Assembly: GCA_022414725.1 (NCBI GenBank)
Contig: CM039463.1
Location: 26,921,003-26,985,002, forward strand
Source: Microglena sp. YARC
Lineage: Eukaryota; Chlorophyta; Chlorophyceae; Chlamydomonadales; Chlamydomonadaceae
Length of the DNA stretch: 64,000 nt
Reading direction: 5' to 3'
Shown here: one piece after another, positions 53,519-63,600 of the stretch
How positions within the stretch are numbered: position 1 is the first letter of the stretch
How the letters are laid out: each line of letters begins with the position of its first letter
The notes under the pieces: generated by a model
Seen by the model: only the letters and a program-made list of their open reading frames with translations
Database searches by the model: none
Told to the model about the DNA's origin: nothing
Program-made: the position numbers and the translations under genes

Positions 53519-53706
53519 TGTTTCTTTTTCGGGCTATCACTTTTGGGGCTGCTTCTAGCCAGCTCAGTTGTCCAGCTTCTGCGTCAATCCCATGGCTTTC
53601 TGCTGCATAAGAATGCATGTTATGCCAGGTAGATTCAGGTTTGGCCCAAGGACGCAGAAAGTGAGCTGTCCAGAAGCTGCTATTCGTAGCCCCAAAAAGA
53701 AATAGT
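53519..53706. mobile_element. MITE family G, copy 5
   Basis: Inverted termini actgtttctttttcgggcta and tagccccaaaaagaaatagt. A partial copy 4 starts at about 53161. Confidence 0.75.
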
Positions 53707-53832
53707 TCAGACAAAATCCTCTATGGTCACTAGGGCATGTAGGGTTCCTGTTTATGGTTGAGAGCTCCGTGGAATCTCTTCTTCCTTATTGCTTTGTTTT
53801 GCTATCTGTCATGCTCTATAGTTGAGAGCATA

Positions 53833-54027
53833 GCTTTTCTTTTCGGCTACCAGCAGCAGCTTGTAGGAAGCTCCCTTAGCCAGCCACTGGGCTAAGTCCA
53901 AAGATTTCAGCAGTTTTGGACAGCTGATTCTGTCAGCTTCAAGTTACCTAAGTTGCCTTAGCTTTGGCTGAATAGCCTGTCAGGGGAGCTGCCTAGAAGC
54001 TAATGCTCGTAGCTGAAAAGAAAAGCT
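53833..54027. mobile_element. MITE family F, copy 4 (best preserved)
   Basis: Inverted termini atagcttttcttttcggcta and tagctgaaaagaaaagctat; interior ccagccactgggctaagtcc and gcctagaagctaatgctcgt. Confidence 0.85.
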
Positions 54028-54164
54028 ATGATTGAGAGCTCCGTGACATTGCCTCTTCCTTATTGCCTTGTTTTGCTACCTGTCATACTCTTTTGCAATT
54101 CCCAACTTGCACCAAAGATAACTTTGCTACATCCAAGACAGATGCTGAGAGGAGGTTTTTTTGT

Positions 54165-54668
54165 CGCTCTTCTATGTGACACAAATTGTTCAGGGTTTAG
54201 GGTTTTGTCGCTCTGTTATGTGACACAAATTGTTCAGGGTTTAGGGTTTTGTCGCTATTCTATGTGACACGAATCGCTCAGGGTTTAGGGTTTTGTCGCT
54301 ATTCTATGTGACACGAATTGTTCAGGGTTTGGGGTTTTGTCGCTCTTCTATGTGACACAAATTGTTCAGGGTTTAGGGCTTTGTCGCTCTGCTATGTGAC
54401 ACAAATTGTTCAGGGTTTAGGGATTTGTCGCTATTCTTTCTGACACAAGTCGCTCAGGGTTAAGGGTTTTGTCGCTCTTCTATGTGACACGAATTGTTCA
54501 GGGTTTAGGGTTTTGTCGCTCTTCTATGTGACACGAATTTTTCAGGGTTTGGGGTTTCGTCACTCTTCTATGTGACACGAATTGTTTAGGGTTTAGGGTC
54601 TTGTTGCTCTTCTATTTGTCACGAATTGTTGAGGGTTTAGGGTTTTGTTGCTCTTCTATGTGACACAA
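54165..54668. repeat. ~44-bp tandem array containing TTTAGGG
   Basis: About 11 copies of ttcagggtttagggttttgt, cgctcttctatgtgacac and aaattg. Each unit includes TTTAGGG once, which is too sparse for a telomere array. Confidence 0.9.
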
Positions 54669-54849
54669 TTGTTGTGACCTTGGGGGTAAGTGCACATCTA
54701 TAGGAATCTTGCATGAGTGGGCCACTCATAGCTGTATAGCTGGTCCACTCATGGCTGTAGTGCTGGCCACTCTTGGCTGTAGTGTTGCGCCACTCATGGC
54801 TGTAGTGCTGGCCACTCTTGGCTGTAGTGTTGGGCCACTCATGGCTGTA

Positions 54850-55008
54850 GTATGTAATGTATGTTACAGTCCAGGGGTAGACCAAATAGGCTAAAGGGAC
54901 TTGTCCAACCATGATAGGAAGGGCTAAAAAGAAAAAGCATGGATGAACTGAGCCCCAATCAATCATGTTCCAGACGGGGGCCCTGAGTTCGTGCTACAGT
55001 GATCATTT
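54850..55008 (-). mobile_element. Dispersed element family E, copy 3
   Basis: Reverse orientation: atgttacagtccaggggtag to gggccctgagttcgtgctac. Confidence 0.75.
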
Positions 55009-55729
55009 AGAGGTGTAGTGCACAGATGTAGGATCGATTTATCTAAACCAGCTATGTTATGTCGCATCTCATGACACGATGCCTGTAGGAGCAAGGCCAT
55101 TCAACAGCTAGGGCTGGCGCCTAGTCAGTTGGATCTCCTGCAAATGGCCAGGGACCTTGGGGGCCAATGGAATGGATTGGATTGTTACATGGCTTTTCAG
55201 CCAACTCTGGGTGGCCCACCGTCATCCAATTTCAAATCCCCCCTTCAGGGCCAATGTATTATGTATGTGTCCGTGGACTGCTGTATTTTTTCTGTTTGTG
55301 AGTTGTAATTTGAATGGATATTGAACCTGGTTGCATGGCTCCAGGCAGCAAGGCTGCACGCCGTCTTCGGTAGTAAAAAACACTAAATCACCAAGTTCAA
55401 GTTCGGCAGTACTGGTACATCAACATCAAGTACAGAGTACCTTTTTGCCTGATTCCCGTTATTTAGCCATGTTAAGGCCCATATTTGAAGGTTAAGAGAC
55501 AACCGTAACTGAGACATGTTTTGCGATACTTAACCACTACGTTGTCAACTGACGATCTACCAATTACGGTTGTTTCTAAACAGGTCTAAAGACATGGACG
55601 TGGAACTAGATCTAGCTCTAGCTACGACATTGGTTGGTATCGGTTGGTATGGAAGACAGTACTGCCCGTTAGGCAGTGCGAGCCATCTGATAGGGAGGCG
55701 CCGTCCTCGTACAGACACTGTATACACCA

Positions 55730-55920
55730 GGGTACTACTAAGGGCGCTAGGCACCGCAGTGCCACGTGGCGTTTTTGAGCCCCTCTGCGCGTTTCGCGCA
55801 GTTTTTTCACCCCCCTGTGGGCGCAGCGTGCATTTTTTGCGCTTTTTGCACTAAAAAGCGCTGACCAATTTGACGTTTGTGCGCTTTAAGAACTAACCAA
55901 TTTGGCAAGAAGTAGTAACC
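55730..55920. mobile_element. MITE family B, copy 4
   Basis: Termini ggtactactaagggcgctag and ggcaagaagtagtaacc; internal hairpins ctgcgcgtttcgcgcag and gcgctttttgcactaaaaagcgc. Confidence 0.85.
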
Positions 55921-56162
55921 TGGTGTACACATACCATTCCAGTCAACCTTAGTTGGCATTGGCACCAGGATGGCACAAGACAGGTTGTCCGATCCAGGCG
56001 GACTGAAATTTATTTTGGCAATTTTAGTACCGGTATTTGTTCATTCATTTACGGTATGGGAAAAACCTGAAACCCTAAACTCTGGATGGGTTCGATACAG
56101 CCCTTTGCCCCTTTGGCTATTCAGGCTATTGGAGGGCCAGTCTCTAGTCTTAATAAGTAGGC

Positions 56163-56331
56163 AAAATCATATGATACTGACCACAGGTCAGTATGATGTC
56201 ATGTCAAAAAAAAAAATGTGATATCATACAAATTGCATCATATGATACTGTATATAAATGGTAACTTTGGCCTAGTCAGACTGCCGGCATTAGATGATAT
56301 CATATGATGCCATGTTGCCGTTCCCTATTTA
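56163..56331. mobile_element. MITE family D, copy 5
   Basis: From aaaatcatatgatactgacc to tgatgccatgttgccgttcc, with an A-run insertion (about 56206-56216). Confidence 0.8.
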
Positions 56332-56732
56332 TAAGTCGTCGTCACCTACCCACCAGGGTTGTTCAGGAAGAACCCCAGCTCTGCGTCCTGAGACGCAACC
56401 AATTTCACAGCCTGCGTCTTGTAACGCAACCCAACCAGCAACCGACCCATAACCGACCCATAGCTTATAGCCTGCGTCCTGGGAGGCAACCAAACCACTG
56501 AAGCTGCGTCAGACCCCCCCCAGGTTGCGTATCAGGACGCAACGGAACCTTCAACGTTGTGTCTGCGACGCAGGACGCTGAACAACCCTGCTACCTACCA
56601 CAAGGCCTTCAATACATATAGGCCCATGTTCATTATGTCTACCGTACGCAATCAGCAGCATTGACTTAGAACGCGGCATTGACACAAAAATTGCGAAGTT
56701 GCTACTATTTTACTTCAGCACGTTGCATGTTA

Positions 56733-56960
56733 TGTGAATGTAAGATTGTTACAACGGCAAAGGCTCGATAGAGGAGAAGATGCTATTAAGCGCAGCAGGC
56801 GCAATCATGTAGAATAGAGATGTGTACTGCAGGGTACTGCAGTCACGTGCAGGCCACAGCTAGTCTGTGGCCTGGCGGCAGGCAACACGGTACCAGGAGG
56901 GAAAGGTACCAGTGTGCATTATGCCGACTCAGAGACTGATATATAAATCAGTCAATAACA
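56733..56960 (-). repeat. 3' LTR
   Basis: 228 bp. Differs from the other LTR by c/g (aaggctcgata), g/a (aatcatgtaga) and t/a (gtgcattatg). Contains ggccacagctagtctgtggcc, a palindrome, and on the minus strand a TATA-like tttatatat. Confidence 0.95.
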
Positions 56961-57668
56961 TCCCCCCCAATTCAAGGTATTCTTGAGCTCAAGAATTCCT
57001 GGAATTAACTGAGGGGCATAAGAAAATTAAAATATTAAAAGCTAGGGAGACTTTGGGAATTTCTTGCAGCTGAAAGGGAGAAATCACTTTAGCAGGGGTC
57101 TTCAAAGAAATGTCAGTCTTCTGGGGTAGCTGGCTAGGTAAGGGACACTGCAGGTAGGCTGCAGGCTAATTGGCAGAAAGGCTGCTGAGAAGGTGCAAGG
57201 AAACTGCAGGTAAGCTGCAGGCTAGGTAGCAGAGAGGCTGCTGAGAAGGTGTAAGGAAACTGCAGGTAGGCTGCAGGCTAGAGCAGATAGGCTGCCATGG
57301 GGCTGGACTTAGTACTGCAGAGGGCTGCAGATAGGCTGCAGGGAGACTGCTGGGAAGCTGGGGAAGGAAAGTCCAGGCTTGGTTAAGGCTTGTGATTTAT
57401 CCTTGGCTACGAGAAGTGACATGATTCGAGACTAGAGGATTTGTCTTTAGACATGATGTCTGGACTAGTCCCCCCATAATTTGGGTGAGCTACATTAGGT
57501 TGATCCTAAATTAAAGCAAAGACATCAGGAAGAGACTAGAATAATTCTAAATTCAGAAGGGGTGCGGCCTGTGGAAGTACATGGGGCAGTACAGTAGGCA
57601 GGTAATCTAAAAAATTCTAGAGTGTTCAAGTCTTTTCCAACAGATGAAGAGCATTGTTTGTAACTGAA

Positions 57669-58883
57669 TTAAGTGCCTGGCTTGCTGGGGAAGCCATCAA
57701 GGTCAAGTTGCTGGCAGATCTGGGCAAAGAACTGGTCAAATGACTTGGGAGCTAGGCTGGGGGGGGTAAGGATGTTGATAAAGGTGAAGTCCATGGGGCT
57801 CCAGTTCATGCTGAGGTGGTTGACACATAGCACTTTGCCTCCAGGATGGGCACAGCTCCTGGGGTCCATGATCATCTTAGGTCTGAATGAGAGTGTGTGA
57901 GCATGTGCATTGACCATGGCAGCTTGAAGGCAAATGGCCCACTGTAGAGTGGGTCTGGCTGTGGTAGAAACAGTGGGGTAGGCTTGTACCATTTGCTGGA
58001 GTCTGCTATTGTGCTTGATGATAGGGCTGTAGGCATCAGATGGCTCCTTGTGCATTGACCTGTGTGGGAACTGTTCCTTTTCAGAAGTCAGCAGGGTAGG
58101 GAACTTGCTGGTGAATGCTGTGATGAGTTTGGACAGTGGAGGCCTTGGCTTGATGTTGAAGGCTGGTGAAGCAAGCCTGCTGTTCAGATGGTGTAGGGTG
58201 CATCCAAATCGTGTGAGACTAAGGCTGGAGTTGTTGGAGAAGTGGATGTGGTTGACATTCTGATTCACTTCTCCCAGTGGTAGTCCAATGTCTGGTGACC
58301 TGTTGACCAGTATCCATTGGTCCCAGGTAGTTGCTGTGTCCAGATCAGATGGCTTGAGTGGCCCGTCCCCATCTATGGGGCCATCATATTCCTCATAGTT
58401 GGTCCTGATCTGGTCACTGAGGAGTTCCATCTCTGCCCTGGCTCGTTGTAGGCTCAGGTTGTCCAGCTGTTGTTGGAGGGCTGGAGTGGTTTCTGGAGGG
58501 TCATCTACTCCTAGTCCAGGGTCATCCTGGGGCTTGTGCACCTCCGGATGGATGAGCTCTGGCATGTCATCACTGTCAGTATCATCAGCAAAGTCTTCCA
58601 GATTGCCTGCAGTGGAAGGGGAATGGTACTGGCAGATAGGAGGAGGATGGTCCTGGAGGTCTTGGTTTGCCTCCACATGAGTGGGTGGGTACTGCCCTAT
58701 CTCATAATCAGTGTGGGGTGCAGATGGAGCAGAAGTAGAGGGGAAGTCCTGGAGGTCTTGGTCTGCCTCCACATGAGTGGGTGGGTACTGCCCTATCTCA
58801 GGAGCAGTGTGGGGTGCAGATGGAGCAGAAGTAGAGGGGAAGTCATGGAGGTCTTGGTCTGCCTCCACATGAGTGGGTGGGAA
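57669..58883 (-). CDS. Second open frame of the LTR element, same frame after an amber stop; unknown domain
   Basis: About 404 codons, in the same reading frame as gag-protease and separated from it only by TAG. There is no ATG near its beginning; the first lies about 100 codons in. It starts with about three copies of a ~35-residue repeat (EADQDLQDFPSTSAPSAPHT, EIGQYPPTH), has an acidic spacer, and ends in a ~240-residue region (from TTWDQWILVNRSPDIGLPLG) that I do not recognise as integrase, RT or RNase H. Either stop readthrough makes a fusion, or the frame is a relic. Confidence 0.75.
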   Translation of the reverse strand, partial: FPPTHVEADQDLHDFPSTSAPSAPHTAPEIGQYPPTHVEADQDLQDFPSTSAPSAPHTDYEIGQYPPTHVEANQDLQDHPPPICQYHSPSTAGNLEDFADDTDSDDMPELIHPEVHKPQDDPGLGVDDPPETTPALQQQLDNLSLQRARAEMELLSDQIRTNYEEYDGPIDGDGPLKPSDLDTATTWDQWILVNRSPDIGLPLGEVNQNVNHIHFSNNSSLSLTRFGCTLHHLNSRLASPAFNIKPRPPLSKLITAFTSKFPTLLTSEKEQFPHRSMHKEPSDAYSPIIKHNSRLQQMVQAYPTVSTTARPTLQWAICLQAAMVNAHAHTLSFRPKMIMDPRSCAHPGGKVLCVNHLSMNWSPMDFTFINILTPPSLAPKSFDQFFAQICQQLDLDGFPSKPGT

Positions 58884-60731
58884 CTACCCTATCTCAGAAT
58901 CAGTGTGGGGTGCAGATGGAGCAGAAGTAGAGGGGAAGTCCTGGAGGTCTTGATCAGCTCTACTGGGGGAGGTCTCATGAGTGGGTGGGTACTGCCCTGT
59001 CTCAGAGTCAGTGTGAGTTGATGGAGGCTTGGTAACCATCATGATGTAGGCAATGGGAGGGGCCACAGGGATAGAGGAATTACTGGCAGTGACTGGTGAA
59101 GTTTGGGGAAGGTAGAGTCCATGCCTTTTGGGCCATGAGAGGAGCAGTTTGGTACCAGATGGTCTTGGGATGGAGAGTATGGCTTGGGTCTTGGACAGGT
59201 GAACTTGGAGGTCTGGGCACAGGCTGGTGGCTGCATGAATGCTAATGATGTTGGGCATGTTGCAGTCAGCAAGCAGTACATTGTTCAGGATGATCAGAAT
59301 CCTGCCATGGCCCTTGATCTTGGCCTTCCCTATCTGCTTGCAGAAGATAGGTGGAGAGTCTTGATCTGCCAGCTGCAGCCTAATAGGCTGTTGGAGGTCC
59401 TGAATGTCATGCAGATGGGAGATGTTACTGGTTGCATGAGAGTGTGCTGCAGTGTCTATGATCCATTCTGTCTGGAGTGCTGCCTGGAAAACTTCTCCAT
59501 CATCTTCTATAGTGCATTCATCATCAGCACTTATTTGTCCAAAGAATGCTGTATTAGCCAGGGGGTCAGGTGGCAACGCAAGTGAAACAGACTTGCCTCT
59601 GGTTGGTGTAGCAAATCTCATGGGCTGGAGGTTGTCTTCATCCAGTGCCAGGGACAGGAAGTTGTGTTCTTCACCCTCACTGTCAGAGTTGGAGGTGGAG
59701 GTGGACTGATCACCATCAGCAACGTGGGCATGGCGTCCCCTGCTTGGGTATCTTCTTAGACGCCTCCTGTCACTGGTCTTCTTGGGAGTCTTCCTGTCGT
59801 CAGGGTCCTTGTCATCTCCTGATCTGTTCTTGGGAGGTGACTTAGATCCATGGTCTGCGTCGTCTGAGTCAGCTGGCCTGAAAGCTAGGTCAGTGTCCTC
59901 ACTGGTGCAGTCTCTGGAGCTATGGCCTATTCCCCCACAGTTCCAGCAGATCATCTTCTTGTAGGAGATAGTCCTGTCTCTGAATGGGAGGTGCTTGCTG
60001 TTGAATGGCTTCCTGGCCCTGTAAGCTGCAGCTGCCATCTCAGCCTCTTCAGGAGATGGTGCAGGGTCAACTTGCTTCACTAAGCACCAGTTGAAGATGG
60101 CACTTTGGAGCATGGCAAAGGTAGTGATTGCTGTGGGGTTGAATTGATTGATATACCCATCATATTCAGGGCGGGAGTTCAGTCCCTTGACAATAAGGTT
60201 GAGAAAGGTGCTGGCAGAGACGATGTGGAGGCCTTGAATCTTGGGAATCTGGGAATACATATCAGCTGCCCTAGAGAGGTATGTCTGCAGGGATTCAGTG
60301 GAAGTCATACGGATTCCAAGTAGTGCAGTCAGGGTGGTGTGCTCTAGCCTGCTGCCTTCCTCAGAGTACAGGGCATCCAGAAACCTGAAAGCTCTAGTGG
60401 CCATATCTGTGTGAGCATGAATGGCCTGCTGGATCGCATCTGATACATGATCTATGATGATCTTGAAGGCCTTGTTGTTCTTCCAGGTGGAGATCCTGGT
60501 GGGGACACCACGAGCCGGAACAGCTGGATCAGCACCCGCAACAACAGGGTAAGTAATGTCATCAGCAGGGTAACCATCAGAGTCGGCAGGTTCGCCAGCG
60601 ACCACCGCCTGTTGGCAGTCGAAAGCAACGGCAATGGTATCCCTATCTGATTTGAGGGCGAGGAGTATATGTTGCCTGGCGCAGCGCCAGGTGTAGAGGT
60701 TGTTGCCGGTGAATATACGTTGAGGTTGCAT
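58884..60731 (-). CDS. Retrotransposon Gag-protease polyprotein
   Basis: 615 residues from ATG 60731. N-terminal gag motif RIFTGNNLYTW, then a copia-type gag (UBN2-like) region to about residue 215. Zinc knuckle CWNCGGIGHSSRDC (C-X2-C-X4-H-X4-C) near residue 268, an acidic/basic linker, then a retropepsin-like segment EWIIDTAAHSHAT, where most copia proteases have DSGA or DTGA, so the glycine is replaced by alanine. A further ~100 residues fit the rest of the protease region. It ends at TAG (58886-58884) inside a ~35-residue Pro/Ser repeat. An overlapping frame upstream (60988-60452) is also open. Confidence 0.9.
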   Translation of the reverse strand: MQPQRIFTGNNLYTWRCARQHILLALKSDRDTIAVAFDCQQAVVAGEPADSDGYPADDITYPVVAGADPAVPARGVPTRISTWKNNKAFKIIIDHVSDAIQQAIHAHTDMATRAFRFLDALYSEEGSRLEHTTLTALLGIRMTSTESLQTYLSRAADMYSQIPKIQGLHIVSASTFLNLIVKGLNSRPEYDGYINQFNPTAITTFAMLQSAIFNWCLVKQVDPAPSPEEAEMAAAAYRARKPFNSKHLPFRDRTISYKKMICWNCGGIGHSSRDCTSEDTDLAFRPADSDDADHGSKSPPKNRSGDDKDPDDRKTPKKTSDRRRLRRYPSRGRHAHVADGDQSTSTSNSDSEGEEHNFLSLALDEDNLQPMRFATPTRGKSVSLALPPDPLANTAFFGQISADDECTIEDDGEVFQAALQTEWIIDTAAHSHATSNISHLHDIQDLQQPIRLQLADQDSPPIFCKQIGKAKIKGHGRILIILNNVLLADCNMPNIISIHAATSLCPDLQVHLSKTQAILSIPRPSGTKLLLSWPKRHGLYLPQTSPVTASNSSIPVAPPIAYIMMVTKPPSTHTDSETGQYPPTHETSPSRADQDLQDFPSTSAPSAPHTDSEIG

Positions 60732-61224
60732 GGTGAGGTCTTCTGTGTAGGAGTCTTGGCGTTGTAGGTCGGAGTGTTGGGATAGGGGGAGTTACGAGGG
60801 CGGGGCAGGGGAAGAGGGGATGGAGTGTGTGTGGGAATCGGCGATCCAAAGGGATCCAGCGGATTACCGGGGGTTGAACGTTGCCAAGCGACAGAAGCTT
60901 CTCTTAAGCTGGGGTCGTAGACAAATTGATCTTCTGAGATCAATACAGCACTGTGTGGGTCTCGGTGAGGGCGTCGTCCTATACTCACTTCATAGATTTC
61001 AGTGACTTGTGGTCGCTCTTGCTTGCTCCAGTCGTAGGACGCAGTGGCAGATCCAAGGATTCTTGGTAGGAAGCGGCAGGCGGAGCAGCGGGAAGTAGGA
61101 TCCGCACAGGGAGTCCAGGTGCTTAGTTAAAACTCGGGCCTTCGACAAGTCAGAGGGGAACTGATTCCGAACGCGGAAAGCAGCGGCTGTTCTTCGTTAG
61201 CGTCTAAAGATGGCGCACATAACC

Positions 61225-61452
61225 TGTGAATGTAAGATTGTTACAACGGCAAAGGCTGGATAGAGGAGAAGATGCTATTAAGCGCAGCAGGCGCAATCAT
61301 ATAGAATAGAGATGTGTACTGCAGGGTACTGCAGTCACGTGCAGGCCACAGCTAGTCTGTGGCCTGGCGGCAGGCAACACGGTACCAGGAGGGAAAGGTA
61401 CCAGTGTGCATAATGCCGACTCAGAGACTGATATATAAATCAGTCAATAACA
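61225..61452 (-). repeat. 5' LTR
   Basis: 228 bp and the source of the element's promoter, with tttatatatcag on the minus strand as a possible TATA box. Followed on the right by the target-site duplication tgtta. Confidence 0.95.
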
Positions 61453-62360
61453 TGTTATGCCTATTTGGCTACCCCTGGACTGTAACATACACGTATTAGT
61501 AATGATTGAGGGCGCCCCAATTTTGAGGGTGTGCACATCAGGGGCCAAGGGGTCCTAACCCCGAAGCCCCACAAAAGAATGTAACGTTGCTTATGACGAT
61601 TTGCCTTCTTCCAAACATGCCCAATGGTCGTTAGATTACCAACAACAGTGGAGTAGTGGATAGGCCTTCACAGTTGCACACAAAATCGCCTACTATGATA
61701 TCATAATACTAGGTGATGGCTGAGAGAATGGGTCGTAGCCGGGGGTGATTCCAAACTTTTTGATAATGTGGTCTTCAACTTTGTTTTGCCTCCCTCTCGG
61801 ACTAGGTATATATTTAGAAGTGCGATGAGAATCGTTAACTTGGTTTACTGTAGCACGAACTTAGGGCCTCCGTCAGTAAAGCGATTGTTTGGGATTCAGT
61901 TCATGAGTGCTTTTCTGTTCAGCCCCCCCTAATATAATGGTTGGGCAGGTTCCTTCAGCCTACTTGGCTACCCCTAGACTGTAACAATATACAGTGTTCA
62001 TACATTATTACAATAAGAGACTGGATCAAACATGCCGTATATCGGTCAGAAGGCTTCGATTTGAACTTTTTATATTCTTGCCAAACAGCCAAAGACGGCG
62101 AGCAGTCTCGAAGGCTGGAGCCATGTAACCAAGTTCAAGGTAAAGGAGTAAACGATGACGAAGCTTGTGGGAAGACTAGTTTAAATAGTGTTTCAACAGA
62201 AGCAACCAGAAAATCATTAATTGAAATATGTCCGAGATGATGAATTGTACGCATGTAACTCCCTGTCTTGAACAACTAGCTTAATCTACACCCCTACCTG
62301 GAAGTGGGTTAGATGGAGAGAAATCCAGAGGTCGAGATTTGATTATGTGAACACTATTTG
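61453..62360. other. Intergenic; family E element and a dispersed motif
   Basis: No gene recognised. Holds a family E copy (61850-61995) and the dispersed motif aaagacggcgagcag with catgtaaccaagttcaagg (62090-62135), which also occurs at 30548-30600 and, inverted, near 14860-14940 and 55320-55400. Confidence 0.6.
61850..61995 (+). mobile_element. Dispersed element family E, copy 4
   Basis: tgtagcacgaacttagggcc to cccctagactgtaacaatat. Confidence 0.75.
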
Positions 62361-62368
62361 ATTAGGTA

Positions 62369-62648
62369 ATGAGAACGCCTGGTGGGGCGTGGTATTAAGG
62401 GAACCCGTCGTACGATTTGTTTGTTCCAAGATCAAATAGTAGCCCCTTTCAGCGAATCAGTTGGTCTAGTGGTACACCAAATCGCTTTGAGGATGCAGGG
62501 TCGGGGGTTCGATTCCCCTTGCTGTCGCCCTTAGCGTTGCAGGTCGTTGTCAACCGCGATGGTAGCCTGTCCAGTATATGTGGTTGACCGTTCCCTGCCC
62601 GCATACGACGGGTTCCCTTAATACCACGCCCCACCAGGCGTTCTCATT
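62369..62648 (+). mobile_element. tRNA-headed SINE, copy 2, inside a 44-bp inverted repeat
   Basis: Same body as 37580-37787 (ggtctagtggtacaccaaat, B-box ggttcgattcc). Here the SINE's 3' tail (62604-62648, gggttcccttaataccacgc to aggcgttctcat) is also present inverted to the left of the head (62369-62413), so the copy is bounded by ~44-bp inverted repeats. Confidence 0.8.
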
Positions 62649-62659
62649 ATTATTTAGCC

Positions 62660-62815
62660 CTGCCTCTCTGTCCGACAAGCACTGTTTCCCCTGTCCGACA
62701 AGCCCTGCCTCTCCTATCCGACAAGCACTTTCAGCCCTGCCTCTCCTGTCCGACAAGCCCTGTTTCCCCTGTCCGACAAGCCCTGCCTCTCTGTCCGACA
62801 AGCACTGTTTCTTGG
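62660..62815. repeat. ~25-bp tandem repeat (cctgtccgacaagccctgcc)
   Basis: About six copies of tctcctgtccgacaagccct. A related single motif (ctttctctccgacaagctct) occurs at 52645 and 52815. Confidence 0.85.
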
Positions 62816-62864
62816 ATGTCATCAACAGGCCCCGCCCTAAGAGGAACACAATACCAAGAGGATG

Positions 62865-63600
62865 CGTGGCTTCAGGGACTGAGCAGGTTGACTCAAACCA
62901 GGGTAGTTCATAACATACATTTTCCCGACTTTGACGAAGTCCAAAACACACACGCACTCAAGAACTGGTGTGGCTTCAGGGACAAAGTAGCTTGACCCAC
63001 GCCAGGGTAGTTCAAAACGTACGTTTTTTGCACTACAAAGTCCAAAACACACGCAAACTCTAGAGGGATGAGTGGTGGCTTCAGGGACAACGCAGCTTGA
63101 CCCAAACCAGGGCAGTTCAACACACACATTCTGGTGTGACAAAGTCCAAAACACACACGCACTCAAGAGCTGGCGTGGCTTCAGGGACAAAGTAGCTTGA
63201 CCCATGCCAGGGTAGTTCAAAACGTACTCTTTTGCACTACTAAGTCCAAAACACACACGCACTCTAGAGCGATGAGTGGTGGCTTCAGGGCCAACGCAGC
63301 TTGACTCAAACCAGGGCAGTTCAACGCATACAGTTTTGTGCGCCCAAGTCCAAAAGACATTCGCACTCATGAGGTGGTGGGGCGTCAGGGACAAAGCAGG
63401 TTGACTCCAGCCAGGGTAGTTAAACGCATACATTTTTGCGTGACTAAGTCCAAAACACACACACTCTAGAGGGGGCATGGCGTCAGGGACAAAGAAGCTT
63501 GACTCCAACCAGGGTAGTTCAAAACGTACGTTGTGACGAAGTCAAAAACACGTGCGTGACGAAGTCAAAACACACAAATACTCCAGAGGGGTGAGAGCAT
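62865..63600. repeat. ~118-bp tandem array, 6-7 copies
   Basis: Units contain ggcttcagggacaaagtagc, ttgac, ccagggtagttcaaaacg and aagtccaaaacacacacgca. Half-length variants at the right end. The minus strand is largely open in several units, but the frames shift between units. It could be an exon-edge echo array of a gene beyond the right end; no parent exon is visible. Confidence 0.85.

Larger units (their letters stand above)
52182..56732. other. Intergenic, repeat-rich region between GUCD1 and the LTR element
   Basis: No gene recognised. It holds repeats of the cluster ggggccagcccgtttgcttg followed by cactggg (52225, 52577, 52745; also 28240 and 40470), family B, D, E, F and G elements, a 44-bp array at 54165-54668, and a cgtcctgagacgcaac block (56350-56600). 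Confidence 0.6.
56733..61452 (-). mobile_element. Copia-like LTR retrotransposon lacking integrase and RT (TR-GAG type)
   Basis: 4,720 bp, transcribed on the minus strand. Two 228-bp LTRs (61225-61452 is 5', 56733-56960 is 3') begin TG and end CA and differ at about three positions. A perfect 5-bp target-site duplication, tgtta, lies at 56728-56732 and 61453-61457. The sequence just inside the 5' LTR on the minus strand, ggttatgtgcgcc, begins like the copia primer site complementary to the anticodon half of initiator tRNA-Met. A polypurine tract (gggggggat) abuts the 3' LTR. The body has gag with zinc knuckle and a copia-type protease, then an unrecognised region. No integrase, RT or RNase H motifs were found, so it depends on another element. 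LTR similarity suggests a recent insertion. Confidence 0.95.

Noticed and set aside
54165..54668. Interstitial telomere
   Set aside because: TTTAGGG occurs once per 44 bp and not in tandem.
56733..61452. Complete copia element with integrase and reverse transcriptase
   Set aside because: I looked for HHCC and YVDD-type motifs in the internal minus-strand frames and found none; there is too little room between protease and the 3' LTR.
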